Of a stretch of 64,000 bases of DNA, positions 51,624 to 60,212 are shown one piece after another. Origin of the DNA: an uncultured Marinobacter sp. (GTDB taxonomy: Bacteria; Pseudomonadota; Gammaproteobacteria; Pseudomonadales; Oleiphilaceae); the NCBI RefSeq assembly GCF_947259545.1, contig NZ_CAMYMK010000002.1, positions 496,001-560,000 on the forward strand, written 5' to 3'. Numbering within the stretch: position 1 is the first letter of the stretch; the number at the start of each line of letters is the position of its first letter. A program made the position numbers and the translations under genes. The notes under the pieces were generated by a model, which searched no databases, was not told the origin of the DNA, and saw nothing but the letters and a program-made list of their open reading frames with translations.

Positions 51624-51943
51624 TGAAGATTCTGCTCGCGTTACTCATCTGTTTCACCCTGACGGCTTGTGTCCAGACGCCCACCCGAAATACCGAGGTT
51701 GTTGATGATCGCCCGGGTATTGCCTTCGAGTTGCCATCAGTGGCTTCGGAATACTACAAGCTCCGGATCGATGGAGTGTCCTATGGTTATGTCGGTCAAT
51801 ACCAGGCCGGTGAGAATCTGCTGAAAATCATTGATGGCACCCATCAGGTTGAACTTCTGTCCGACGGTGAGGTGGTTTATCACGAGGAGATTTATCTCGG
51901 TGCCGGGGTTAACAGGATTCTTAAGGTAGGGCCGCATGAATAA
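51623..51943 (+). CDS. small lipoprotein in the CsgG-like operon
   Basis: 106 residues: lipobox LTAC (Cys16) followed by a mature part likely to be beta-rich (YYKLRIDGVSYGYVGQYQAG, TYPE ending YLGAGVNRILKVGPHE is not a known domain). No family recognised. It overlaps csgG-like by one base and the DUF4810 gene by eight bases, so it is co-translated. It is an additional member compared with the three-gene Neisseria cluster. Confidence 0.8.
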   Translation: MKILLALLICFTLTACVQTPTRNTEVVDDRPGIAFELPSVASEYYKLRIDGVSYGYVGQYQAGENLLKIIDGTHQVELLSDGEVVYHEEIYLGAGVNRILKVGPHE

Positions 51944-52283
51944 ACGTTTTCTTCTCACATTGTCGATGTTTGTTTTGTTGGCCGGATGTGCCAGTAATCA
52001 GGGGTTGTACGAGTGGGGGCAGTACCAGGAAACGCTGTTTGTCGTTTATCAGGAGCCAGAGTTGAAAGAGGAAGCTCTGAAAAATTACATGGAGTTTGTC
52101 GAAACCGGGGGTACGCCTGAACACCCCATTGCACCGGGCCTTTTTGCAGAGGCGGGCACTTTCATGCTGGAGCAGGGTGACGTGGATTCCGCAATCAAAT
52201 TCTACAAGCTGGAATACGATGCGTGGCCTGAAAGCCGGCCGATGCTCAGCATGCTCATCAAAAACCTGGAGGCCCGGCAATGA
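51936..52283 (+). CDS. DUF4810 lipoprotein
   Basis: 115 residues, lipobox LAGC (Cys18). Core SNQGLYEWGQYQETLFVVYQ, GLFAEAGTFMLEQGDVDSAI and a final FYKLEYDAWPESRPMLSMLI resemble a short TPR-like helical repeat; it matches DUF4810. It probably partners the CsgG-like protein at the outer membrane. The start overlaps the preceding gene by eight bases and the stop overlaps the DUF799 gene by four. Confidence 0.87.
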   Translation: MNKRFLLTLSMFVLLAGCASNQGLYEWGQYQETLFVVYQEPELKEEALKNYMEFVETGGTPEHPIAPGLFAEAGTFMLEQGDVDSAIKFYKLEYDAWPESRPMLSMLIKNLEARQ

Positions 52284-52948
52284 AAACGTTGAAGCTGTGC
52301 CTCGTGTTGTTCATGGTCGCGTTAGTCACTGGCTGCGCCACGACAGCTAATACAAACCGTCTCGATGCATTCCACAATGCGGCGCCCAAGTCGATTCTGG
52401 TGGTGCCTCCCGTCAATATGTCGACCGATGTGCAGGGCACAACCTCGCTATTGGCAACGTTACCTTACTATCTTGCGGAGAAGGGCTATTATGTTTTCCC
52501 CGTAAACACAGTAAAAACTTTGCTGGAATACGAGGGGTATTACGAGCCTGCCGAAACCCATGCTGCCCCGCCTGAACAGCTGGCAAATCTGTTCAAAGCA
52601 GATTCGATACTGTATGTGACTATTCACGAGTGGACGTCCAAATACATGGTGTTGGCGACCACAACAGAAGTGGATTTCGAGTATCGGATTGTCAATGCAG
52701 ACGGAGCTGAGCTCTGGTCCGCCCGTCAACGAATGACTTACACCCCTGACAACAACAGCACGGGTAACCCGCTGGTCGATCTTATCTCGATGGCTTTAAC
52801 AGCGGCGGCTGAGAGGGCGGCACCGAATTATCTCCCACTAACGCGGCAGGCCAATGCGGCTGCATTTTACGGCGTGAATGGGCTGCCACCGGGGCCTTAT
52901 AGTCCGACCCACGACCAATATTATCAGGGGTTAAACGCCGCACAGTAG
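52280..52948 (+). CDS. DUF799 (GNA1162-like) lipoprotein
   Basis: 222 residues, lipobox VTGC (Cys19). Conserved blocks: APKSILVVPPVNMSTDVQGT, PYYLAEKGYYVFPVNTVKTL and ADSILYVTIHEWTSKYMVLA. It matches DUF799, the family of meningococcal antigen GNA1162, whose structure resembles TolB-N/CsgG-like domains. It is last in the operon. The set probably forms an outer-membrane complex with unknown cargo. Confidence 0.88.
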   Translation: MKTLKLCLVLFMVALVTGCATTANTNRLDAFHNAAPKSILVVPPVNMSTDVQGTTSLLATLPYYLAEKGYYVFPVNTVKTLLEYEGYYEPAETHAAPPEQLANLFKADSILYVTIHEWTSKYMVLATTTEVDFEYRIVNADGAELWSARQRMTYTPDNNSTGNPLVDLISMALTAAAERAAPNYLPLTRQANAAAFYGVNGLPPGPYSPTHDQYYQGLNAAQ

Positions 52949-53043
52949 TGACACGCTCGGCCACGATGGTCTGGTGTTCCCCGGCCGGGAAGAACACTTA
53001 GGGGCCGGCGAGTTAGACTCGTTTGGGCTGTGTCACAGGCTGC

Positions 53044-53712
53044 TCAGTCGCTCAGGTTCAAGCCCATGTCCCAGAAGTCGATCTCCAGCCGGGTGGCGTC
53101 CCTGAATATTCGGGTCAGTTGCTCGAAGCGGGCAGGGGACACGTCGGCCAGTCGTTCATCCAGCCAGCAAATCTCCGCCTGCATGGCGTCCTGGAATTCG
53201 TCGCTTTCATACATGGCGATCCAGGCATCGTAGGGATTGGCGTCGCCCCGGACGGTGTCCGCGCGGCGGTTCAGCCAGTTGGCAATCTCGCCATAGCCCA
53301 CCATGCAGGGGGACAAGGCCACATGCAGGTCCAGCAGATCGCCGCGGTTGCCGGTGTCGAGCACATAGCGGGTGTAGGCGAGGGTGGCGCGGGCTTCCGG
53401 CAGGTTGGTCAGTTCGTCCTCTGAAATCCCCCACTCGTTGCAGTATTGGATGTGCAGGTCCAGCTCGGTGTCCAGAATGGCCTGCAGCCCGTCTTTGGCT
53501 TGCCGCAGGTCCGACAGGGTCGGGCTTTTGTAGGCAGCCAGGGCAAAGGCGCGGGCAAACTGGATCAGGAACAGGTAGTCCTGTTTGAGGTAATGCTGGA
53601 ATGCCTCCGCAGCCAGTGAGGCATCTCCCAATTGCCGAACAAAGCTGTGTTCAATGTAGTCACGCCATTCGGTCGCGCAGGTCTTTTTGAGGTCTTCAAA
53701 CTGATAGGGCAT
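53044..53712 (-). CDS. tenA: thiaminase II/TenA family protein
   Basis: 222 residues. TenA signature: KQDYLFLIQFARAFALAAYK, the conserved Cys in SPCMVGYGEI, and C-terminal YESDEFQDAMQAEICWLDE. TenA hydrolyses aminopyrimidine to salvage thiamin parts. I looked for a TPP riboswitch upstream and saw none. Length and motifs are normal. Confidence 0.9.
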   Translation of the reverse strand: MPYQFEDLKKTCATEWRDYIEHSFVRQLGDASLAAEAFQHYLKQDYLFLIQFARAFALAAYKSPTLSDLRQAKDGLQAILDTELDLHIQYCNEWGISEDELTNLPEARATLAYTRYVLDTGNRGDLLDLHVALSPCMVGYGEIANWLNRRADTVRGDANPYDAWIAMYESDEFQDAMQAEICWLDERLADVSPARFEQLTRIFRDATRLEIDFWDMGLNLSD

Positions 53713-53881
53713 GGAGTTGCTCTTGTGAAGGATTTAGCCGCATTGTTGCAGAAATCAGGGGCTTTGTTCGAGCCACACTCGGTCTGTTGCTGGTGTTGCC
53801 AGAGGCTGAGTTTGCCGGCGGGGCTTGAGTATGGAATCGTTGTTTAATATACGGCGATAAAGCTTAAGGCAGGTAGTGTGC

Positions 53882-54616
53882 ATGGTTCCAATGCTGGAAA
53901 CGAACGGTCTGCTACAGATTCTTCTGCTGACACTCATGGCGGGGCTGGCAATGCCCCTGGGAGCGGTCATTGCCTCGGTTGAGCGGATCCACCCGCGTTG
54001 GCTGGAAACCGAAGTTCGTCACAGTGTGATCGCCTTCGGCGGAGGCGCGTTGCTGGCAGCCGTGGCGTTGGTTCTGGTGCCTGAGGGCACCCGTAATCTG
54101 CCGTTGCCGGCGATTGTTGCGTGCTTTTCCGCTGGCGGAATCGCGTTCATGGGGATGGATATGTGGTTATCGGCCAACGATACCCCGGCAAGCCAACTGG
54201 TGGCGATGCTCTCCGATTTTGTGCCCGAGGCCCTGGCGTTGGGTGCAACGTTCTCGGTCTCCAGTGAGGGCGGCGTTTTGCTGGCAGGCATCATTGCCCT
54301 TCAGAACGTTCCGGAGGGGTTCAATTCCTATCGCGAGCTGAAGAGAGTGACCCATTACCGCAACCGGCAAATCGTTGGGGGGGTTGCCCTTATGGCGCTG
54401 TTAGGGCCGGCAGCGGGTGCTGGCGGGTACTTTCTGCTGTCGGATGCCCCACAGGTTGTGTCCGGTATTATGCTGTTTGCAGCGGGGGGAATCCTGTATC
54501 TCATCTTTCAGGATATTGCGCCACAGGCAAAGCTCAAGAAGCATTGGGCGCCAGCATTGGGAGCGCTGGCGGGGTTTCTGCTTGGCGTTGTGGGCAAAGT
54601 TGCGGTGTCCGGATAA
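53882..54616 (+). CDS. ZIP family metal transporter
   Basis: 244 residues from ATG 53882, about eight membrane helices. ZIP signatures: FVPEALALGATFS and ALQNVPEGFNSYRELK, holding metal-binding Glu and Asn. The His found in the helix IV HN/HNxPEG motif of many ZIPs is replaced by QNxPEG, so metal preference may differ. It imports divalent metals across the inner membrane. Start could also be GTG 53876. Confidence 0.85.
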   Translation: MVPMLETNGLLQILLLTLMAGLAMPLGAVIASVERIHPRWLETEVRHSVIAFGGGALLAAVALVLVPEGTRNLPLPAIVACFSAGGIAFMGMDMWLSANDTPASQLVAMLSDFVPEALALGATFSVSSEGGVLLAGIIALQNVPEGFNSYRELKRVTHYRNRQIVGGVALMALLGPAAGAGGYFLLSDAPQVVSGIMLFAAGGILYLIFQDIAPQAKLKKHWAPALGALAGFLLGVVGKVAVSG

Positions 54617-54706
54617 AGGTGGTCAATGGCGAATACGCCGCGCCCGGGAGCCAGGTGCCGACTATGATGATAAGAGGCCCAATCTGCCTGGATCGGGAGG
54701 CTTATC

Positions 54707-55810
54707 ATGCGTATCACGAGTGTGGAAGTGTATACCGCAGACCTGGAATACGCCGGCAAGGCGTATGCTTTTGCGGGTGGGCGATCACATAAAAGGTTTA
54801 CCAGTACCGTGGTCGTGTTGACCACGGATATGGGCGTTACTGGTTATGGCGAGGTTTGTCCCTGCGGCCCCAATTACATGGCCGCTTTTGCCGAGGGGCT
54901 CCCTTCGTGCCTGTCTTTGCTGGCACCCGTTGTCATCGGAGAAGATCCACGCCAGACCTCTTTCATCTATGAGCGCATGGATCAGGCGCTGACCGGGCAC
55001 GCTGTTGCCAAGGCTGCCATTGATATCGCCTGCTGGGACATACTGGGCAAAGCGGCCGGACTGCCTGTCTACACGTTACTGGGGGGACTCCAGGTGCCCT
55101 CCATGCCCTTGCACAGGATTGTTCCCCTGGATGAGCCGGACGAGATGGAAGCGTCTTTGCAACGCTATCGTTCTGAAGGATTCCGGCACATTCAGATCAA
55201 ACTGGGGCATCGGGTTGAGGAGGACATCGACCTGATCCGGGCTCTGAGCAAGTTCAAACACCCGGATGAACTCTGGGTTGGAGATATCAATGCAGCCTGG
55301 CGGCGGGATCAGGCTGTGCGCTTTGCGCAGGCGATCGGCGGGGTGGACCTTTATCTGGAGCAGCCCTGCCGAGGCTATGAGGAATGCCTGTCGGTCCGAC
55401 GGCGGATCGGGCATCCCGTCAAGCTGGATGAGAGCCTCAACTCCCTGGCCGATGTACAAAGGGCCCTCTGCGACGATGCCATGGATGCGATGGCCCTGAA
55501 GGTCAGCAAGTTCGGTGGCCTGACCCCCTCCAGAATCATACGGGATGTGTGCGTGGATGCCGGAATACCCATGACAATCGAAGATGCGTGGGGCAGCGGC
55601 ATAGCCACGGCAGCCTATGCCCATCTGGCAGCGAGTACACCGGCCAGGGCTTTGCTGAACACAACGGATCTTCACAATTACAACACGACTCAGCTTGCCA
55701 CCGGTGCCCCCGAAGTGTCCGGTGGCCGAATGACGCTGAGTGATCGCCCTGGGCTGGGCGTGGTTCCGGATTTCAGTATGCTGACACTGCGCGACGTCTA
55801 CGAGGCATAA
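54707..55810 (+). CDS. enolase-superfamily dehydratase, cis-3-hydroxy-L-proline dehydratase-like
   Basis: 367 residues of the mandelate racemase/muconate lactonizing group. N-terminal capping domain (MRITSVEVYTADLEYAGKAY, GVTGYGEVCPCGPNYMAAFA), then barrel blocks with metal-ligand candidates in WVGDINAAW, YLEQPC and KLDESLN, and KVSKFGGLTPSRIIRDVC. The cysteine-free YAxGGRS loop and GEVCPxGPxY resemble cis-3-hydroxyproline dehydratase, but other acid-sugar or N-acyl substrates are possible. GGGAGG precedes the ATG. Confidence 0.82.
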   Translation: MRITSVEVYTADLEYAGKAYAFAGGRSHKRFTSTVVVLTTDMGVTGYGEVCPCGPNYMAAFAEGLPSCLSLLAPVVIGEDPRQTSFIYERMDQALTGHAVAKAAIDIACWDILGKAAGLPVYTLLGGLQVPSMPLHRIVPLDEPDEMEASLQRYRSEGFRHIQIKLGHRVEEDIDLIRALSKFKHPDELWVGDINAAWRRDQAVRFAQAIGGVDLYLEQPCRGYEECLSVRRRIGHPVKLDESLNSLADVQRALCDDAMDAMALKVSKFGGLTPSRIIRDVCVDAGIPMTIEDAWGSGIATAAYAHLAASTPARALLNTTDLHNYNTTQLATGAPEVSGGRMTLSDRPGLGVVPDFSMLTLRDVYEA

Positions 55811-55814
55811 ACAA

Positions 55815-55837
55815 AACCAGGAGCGGGCATCCTGGTT
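55815..55837. terminator. hairpin terminator between convergent genes
   Basis: AACCAGGA-GCGGGCA-TCCTGGTT, with TTTTGT after the stem on the minus strand, so it mainly serves the Nudix gene. Confidence 0.7.
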
Positions 55838-56414
55838 ATTGGCCGATCATGTCCAGCGCCAGCAGCTCTTGCAACATGCTATAACTCAGCCCCCAGATGC
55901 AGTAATCCTGATATCGGCAACAGGGGAATTTCAAGGTGCCGATGGGCGTGCGCCAGGGCAGTCTGCTCTGGTTTTCCCTGGCTGCGAGGTAGTCGAGGGG
56001 AACCCACACCACTCGCTCGACTTCATGGTTCAGCGTGACAGGCTGTGTTCCCTGCCATTCGTATACGTAGGGCGTGACGACCATCGGTCGCCAGCGGCTG
56101 TGATGGCGGGTAATCAGGTCAGAGAGCCGGGCCTGGAAGCGGCCATGGCGTATCAGATCGACACCGGTTTCCTCGAGGGTTTCCCGTTCGGCGGCCGCTC
56201 GGGGAGTGGCATCCTCCGGTTGCATGCGGCCGCCGGGAAAGGCCATGTCCCCGGACCAGGGATCGCCTTCCCGACGGGCCCGCTGGATGAACAGCAACTC
56301 CACGCCACCCTCTTTTGTCCGCCGGTAGATTAAAGCGACGGAGGCCCGGGTCAGGCGACGCCGGAAAGGCAGCTTCTGGGGGCGCAACGATGGCGCCCAG
56401 CGGTTTGGTGTCAC
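55836..56414 (-). CDS. Nudix hydrolase, CoA pyrophosphatase-like
   Basis: 192 residues. Nudix box GGRMQPEDATPRAAAERETL followed by EETGVDL is intact (REx2EE). The N-terminal ALIYRRTKEGGVELLFIQRA and MAFPGGRMQPED match CoA-pyrophosphatase-type Nudix enzymes (NudL-like). It hydrolyses nucleotide diphosphate derivatives; the exact substrate is inferred. No signal peptide. Confidence 0.85.
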   Translation of the reverse strand: MTPNRWAPSLRPQKLPFRRRLTRASVALIYRRTKEGGVELLFIQRARREGDPWSGDMAFPGGRMQPEDATPRAAAERETLEETGVDLIRHGRFQARLSDLITRHHSRWRPMVVTPYVYEWQGTQPVTLNHEVERVVWVPLDYLAARENQSRLPWRTPIGTLKFPCCRYQDYCIWGLSYSMLQELLALDMIGQ

Positions 56415-56449
56415 AGAGTTCTGTCCTTTGTTATCCGCTGACCGTCTAC

Positions 56450-57118
56450 TCAGGCAAAGTCATATTCTCCGCCCTTTTCGAGCGCCCTCTGGTAGGCCGG
56501 TCGTGCGTGTACCCGTTCCACCCAGGCGGTGATATGAGGGCGGTTTTTACCAACGATACCCCTTGCGACTGAGGCTTCCAACGGAAAGCTCATCTGGATA
56601 TCCGCCGCGCTGAGCTCATCCCCCAGAAACCAGGTGTTTTTCGCCAGGTGGGATTCGACAAAATCCAGATGCGTTTTGATCATCGGACCGATGAATGTTT
56701 CAGTGGTTTTGTCGGCAATGCCTTTGGCCACCGGTTTGATAAAAAACGGCATCGGGCTGGTTTTAACCTTTTGAAATACCAGGCGCATCACCAGCGGCGG
56801 CATCAACGAGCCTTCGGCGTAATGCAGCCAGTACGTGTAATCAAGCCACGCCTGGCCGCCAGTCTCCGGCAGCAGGGTGTCTTTACCGTAGGTGTGGGCA
56901 AGGTATTCGATAATGGCGCCGGATTCGGCCACCACCAGATCGCCGTCGGTGATCACCGGTGATTTACCCAATGGGTGTATTTTTTTGAGGCTTGCGGGCG
57001 CCAGCATGGTTTGGGGATCACGCTCGTAACGCTGAATCTCGTAGGGCACGCCCAGCTCTTCCAGCATCCAGAGAACGCGTTGTGAGCGGGAATTATTGAG
57101 GTGGTGAACTGTAATCAT
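56450..57118 (-). CDS. glutathione S-transferase family protein
   Basis: 222 residues: N-terminal thioredoxin-like domain (MITVHHLNNSRSQRVLWMLE, VPYEIQRYERD, SPVITDGDLVVAESGAIIEY) and an all-helical C-terminal domain. The N-terminal NNSRSQR loop with Ser instead of Tyr is common in bacterial GSTs. It probably conjugates or handles glutathione adducts; the substrate is unknown. It lies 36 bp from the Nudix gene. Confidence 0.9.
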   Translation of the reverse strand: MITVHHLNNSRSQRVLWMLEELGVPYEIQRYERDPQTMLAPASLKKIHPLGKSPVITDGDLVVAESGAIIEYLAHTYGKDTLLPETGGQAWLDYTYWLHYAEGSLMPPLVMRLVFQKVKTSPMPFFIKPVAKGIADKTTETFIGPMIKTHLDFVESHLAKNTWFLGDELSAADIQMSFPLEASVARGIVGKNRPHITAWVERVHARPAYQRALEKGGEYDFA

Positions 57119-57304
57119 GCAGAAACTCCGTTCGCATCAAAAGAATGGACAGATTAGCAGACTACTCTGTTAATGGCTTTTTGGTTCACCGCCCGTGTGC
57201 TTTGTGTCGCTTTCCGGGAAAGTTTAGTCACTCTGCCCCCCTTTGTATTTTGCGGCGGCCGTCCCCATAAACCATACAGTAACCCATAGAACAGGAGGTC
57301 GGTA

Positions 57305-57760
57305 ATGGCGGAAACATCCCTCAAGGAACAGCTGAACAGCGCGGTGAAAAACGCGATGCGGGAGAAGGACAAGACGCGGCTTGTCACCCTGCGAATGGCC
57401 CAGGCCGCGGTCAAACAGATCGAGATTGATGAACGCCGCGACCTGTCTGACGAGGATGTTCTGAAGGTGCTGGACAAGATGCTCAAGCAACGCCGCGATG
57501 CCGCCAGTCAATACGATGAGGCCGGTCGCGAGGAGCTGGGCGACAAGGAACGGGCGGAAATGGTGATTATCGAGGAATTCATGCCCGCCGCGCTGACCGA
57601 GGATGATCTGGACGGCCTGATTCGCATGTCCATCAGCTCAACCGACGCCCAGGGAATGCAGGATATGGGGCGCGTTATGAACCACCTGCGGCCCCAGGTA
57701 CTTGGTAGGGTCGATATGGGCCATCTGAGCAAGAAAGTGCGGGCAGCGTTGGCGGGCTGA
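57305..57760 (+). CDS. GatB/YqeY domain protein
   Basis: 151 residues, the normal YqeY length. Helical N-terminal part (LKEQLNSAVKNAMREKDKTR, LVTLRMAQAAVKQIEIDERR) and C-terminal QDMGRVMNHLRPQVLGRVDM. YqeY is related to the tRNA-binding tail of GatB; function in the cell is not settled. AGGAGG upstream of the ATG. It is often found near rpsU and dnaG, which are not seen here. Confidence 0.92.
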   Translation: MAETSLKEQLNSAVKNAMREKDKTRLVTLRMAQAAVKQIEIDERRDLSDEDVLKVLDKMLKQRRDAASQYDEAGREELGDKERAEMVIIEEFMPAALTEDDLDGLIRMSISSTDAQGMQDMGRVMNHLRPQVLGRVDMGHLSKKVRAALAG

Positions 57761-57853
57761 CGGCCGCCTCGGCTTTCGCTGCCTGTTAACGTCAGTGCAG
57801 TACACTCAGCGATAAAAGATACCAATACCAATCGGCTAACCAGGAGATCCCCC

Positions 57854-58492
57854 ATGCATGTGTTTATAGCGGGCGCCAACGGGCAAATCGGGCAATACCT
57901 GTTGCAGGAAATGGCCAACAGTGATCATGAGGCACGGGCCCTGATACGGCACCCGGAGCAGGGCCCGGAGTTGCAAAAGCTGGGCGCCACGGAAACGGTG
58001 CTGGGCGATCTGGAGCAGGACTGCAGCGAGGCCATGAGAGGCTGCGATGTGGTCATATTTACCGCAGGCTCAGGGCCTCACACCGGGCCGGATAAAACCA
58101 TTGATGTGGATCAGGAGGGTGCTATCCGGCTGGTGGATACAGCCAGGGCCATGGGCATAGAGCGTTTTATCATGGTCAGCAGTATGCGGGCCGAGGAGCC
58201 GGAAAAGGGGCCGGAGAAACTCCGTCATTACCTTCGGGCCAAACGTAACGCCGATGAGCATCTGAAAAGCAGTGGTCTGAATTACACCATTGTTCGGCCA
58301 GGCCGGCTGACCAATGATGATGGTTCGGGCAAGGTTGCGTTGAGCTCGAAGCTGGAGGCGTTCGGCGAGATCCCACGCCAGGATGTTGCCCGCGTGCTGC
58401 TGGCGGTGCTCGATTCGGACAACACTGATAATCGTGTCTTCGATGTGGTTTCCGGTGACACGCCGGTGGTTGAGGCACTGGCGAAGCTGTAA
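57854..58492 (+). CDS. NAD(P)-binding SDR family protein
   Basis: 212 residues, atypical SDR with N-terminal GANGQIGQYLL for NAD(P) binding, then VIFTAGSGPHTG and a MVSSMRAEEPEKGP segment; the classic YxxxK is replaced by YLRAK. NmrA/YwnB-like proteins of this kind may act as redox sensors rather than enzymes. AGGAG precedes the ATG. No cofactor partner is evident. Confidence 0.87.
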   Translation: MHVFIAGANGQIGQYLLQEMANSDHEARALIRHPEQGPELQKLGATETVLGDLEQDCSEAMRGCDVVIFTAGSGPHTGPDKTIDVDQEGAIRLVDTARAMGIERFIMVSSMRAEEPEKGPEKLRHYLRAKRNADEHLKSSGLNYTIVRPGRLTNDDGSGKVALSSKLEAFGEIPRQDVARVLLAVLDSDNTDNRVFDVVSGDTPVVEALAKL

Positions 58493-58495
58493 CAG

Positions 58496-59365
58496 CTACC
58501 AGACGAGCCTTATCGTCCCAAAAAGGGCATCGCCCAGACGTAGATCCAGGGTTCCCGCGTCCAGATCCCGATACCGGACGCGGGTATCCACGCTCGCACC
58601 AATTCCCAGAACCACCGACGGCCACCATTGTCGACCTGAGCCGATCCGATACGTCAGCTCCGTTCGCCACTCGCGCAGATAAAGCGCACTTTCGACCTCC
58701 CGGGCTTTATCAAGCGTGGCCCAACGATCCCCCTTACGTTCCAGACGTAGCTCCCAGCGTTCGCCGGGGCTTTGCCATCGCAGCATGACAGGCAGATCGA
58801 TCAGCCATTGGCCGTTCTCACTTGCGTGCTGCCAACGTACCCTGGGAAGCCAGCGGAAGGAGCCGAAGCGATGATCGCCGCCGACGCCCAGACTCAGGGG
58901 CGAGTCTTCACTCACGGCCCGGAACATGGCCACACGGCCATTCACCACGTCACTATGAAATTCCTGATGTTTGAACATGTTGGATGTACCGGCAAGGCCT
59001 GCCCGTGCTTCCACGCGGTAAAGCCGGAGCTGCCATTGGCCACCGAAGGTCAACCGGTGCAGATGGCCGTTGTGTGCGGGGGCGCCGCTGCGTATGCGCA
59101 GAGGCTGATAGTCGTAATCAACGCCGAACTTGATTGCATTGCCCTGGTGACGCCAGCCCAGTCCGCGTTGAGAGCGGCTCACTTCGGTCGCCGACGGCAC
59201 GTCTTCCGGCCAGTCGTAAGGTTGCCAGTGGCGGTACTGCAGATAGAAGTTGTCTGAGGCCTGAGCAGAGTGTGGCAGAGCAAGGGCGGCTACCAGAAGA
59301 ACCGCCAGAGGGAAAATCAACGATGGCGCACGAGCTATAGTTTGAAAGCAACGCCTATTGAACAC
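58496..59365 (-). CDS. probable outer-membrane beta-barrel protein
   Basis: 289 residues. Signal peptide (SLIFPLAVLLVAALALPHSAQA-SD). The mature part is rich in alternating aromatic and polar strands (LTFGGQWQLRLYRVEARAGL, WELRLERKGDRWATL, LDLRLGDALFGTIRLVW) and ends in Trp, typical of outer-membrane barrels. No family was recognised. It converges on the SDR gene with a three-base gap. Confidence 0.65.
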   Translation of the reverse strand: MFNRRCFQTIARAPSLIFPLAVLLVAALALPHSAQASDNFYLQYRHWQPYDWPEDVPSATEVSRSQRGLGWRHQGNAIKFGVDYDYQPLRIRSGAPAHNGHLHRLTFGGQWQLRLYRVEARAGLAGTSNMFKHQEFHSDVVNGRVAMFRAVSEDSPLSLGVGGDHRFGSFRWLPRVRWQHASENGQWLIDLPVMLRWQSPGERWELRLERKGDRWATLDKAREVESALYLREWRTELTYRIGSGRQWWPSVVLGIGASVDTRVRYRDLDAGTLDLRLGDALFGTIRLVW

Positions 59366-59459
59366 GATGCTGCCCCCACTTTTGGGCCTGTGAATTGCGA
59401 TGTCTTTGCCCTACGATTGTAGTGTTAGTTTGGCCAGCCCAGGTGGTTTTTAGAAGCTT

Positions 59460-60155
59460 ATGTCCGACAAAGAGCTACGCACCAAATCCGATAAACAGTC
59501 TATCGACCAGTTTATCCACCAGGTCCGCACGTTGCCCAAGCAGGGTGGAGGGCTGGGCCGGCTGATTTTCGCCCTGGACGCGACCGCGAGCCGGGAGGCG
59601 ACCTGGGATCAGGCCTGCCACTTGCAGAGTGAGCTGTTCCTGGAGACCCGAGATCTGGGTGGTCTGGCCATTCAGCTTTGTTACTACCGTGGCTTTGGCG
59701 AGTTTAAGGCCACGAAGTTTGTCACCGAGACCAGTCAGTTACTGAATCTGATGAACGGCGTTTCCTGCCTGGGTGGCCGTACCCAGATCAGCCGGGTGTT
59801 GGCCCACGCTGTGAAAGAAACCCGCGCAGAGCCCGTCAAGGCCGTGGTGTTTATCGGGGACTGTTGCGAGGAGTCGGTGGACGAGCTGTGCCATACCGCC
59901 GGCGAATTGGGTATGCTGCGAACGCCGGTGTTCATGTTTCATGAGGGGGACGATGCCCATGCCAGGGCGGTGTTCCAGCAGGTGAGCAAGTTGTCCGGAG
60001 GCGCCTACGCCCCCTTTGATCGCAACAGCCCGCAGGTTCTCAAGGATCTTATGGCTGCTGTTGCGGTCTATGCTTCCGGGGGCACCCGGGCCCTGCAGGA
60101 CTTTTCCAGCCGCAGCTCCCCGGAGGTCAGGCGCCTGACCCGGCAGATCAGATAG
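59460..60155 (+). CDS. von Willebrand factor type A (VWA) domain protein
   Basis: 231 residues with a VWA fold. The MIDAS motif at RLIFALDATASRE (Asp40-x-Thr-x-Ser44) is close to DxSxS, with further pieces GGRTQISRVL and VFIGDCCEES. No signal peptide, so cytoplasmic. VWA proteins scaffold metal-dependent complexes. The J-domain protein starts 57 bp downstream; the pair recurs in proteobacteria and suggests a chaperone-linked role. Confidence 0.82.
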   Translation: MSDKELRTKSDKQSIDQFIHQVRTLPKQGGGLGRLIFALDATASREATWDQACHLQSELFLETRDLGGLAIQLCYYRGFGEFKATKFVTETSQLLNLMNGVSCLGGRTQISRVLAHAVKETRAEPVKAVVFIGDCCEESVDELCHTAGELGMLRTPVFMFHEGDDAHARAVFQQVSKLSGGAYAPFDRNSPQVLKDLMAAVAVYASGGTRALQDFSSRSSPEVRRLTRQIR

Positions 60156-60212
60156 CGCTTTTTCCAATTCGTCTTCAATCCATCGATGGGCCGGTGAGCC
60201 TGGGGTATCCGA

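Noticed and set aside
53713..53881. TPP riboswitch upstream of tenA
   Set aside because: The conserved CTGAGA-type core was not found on the minus strand.
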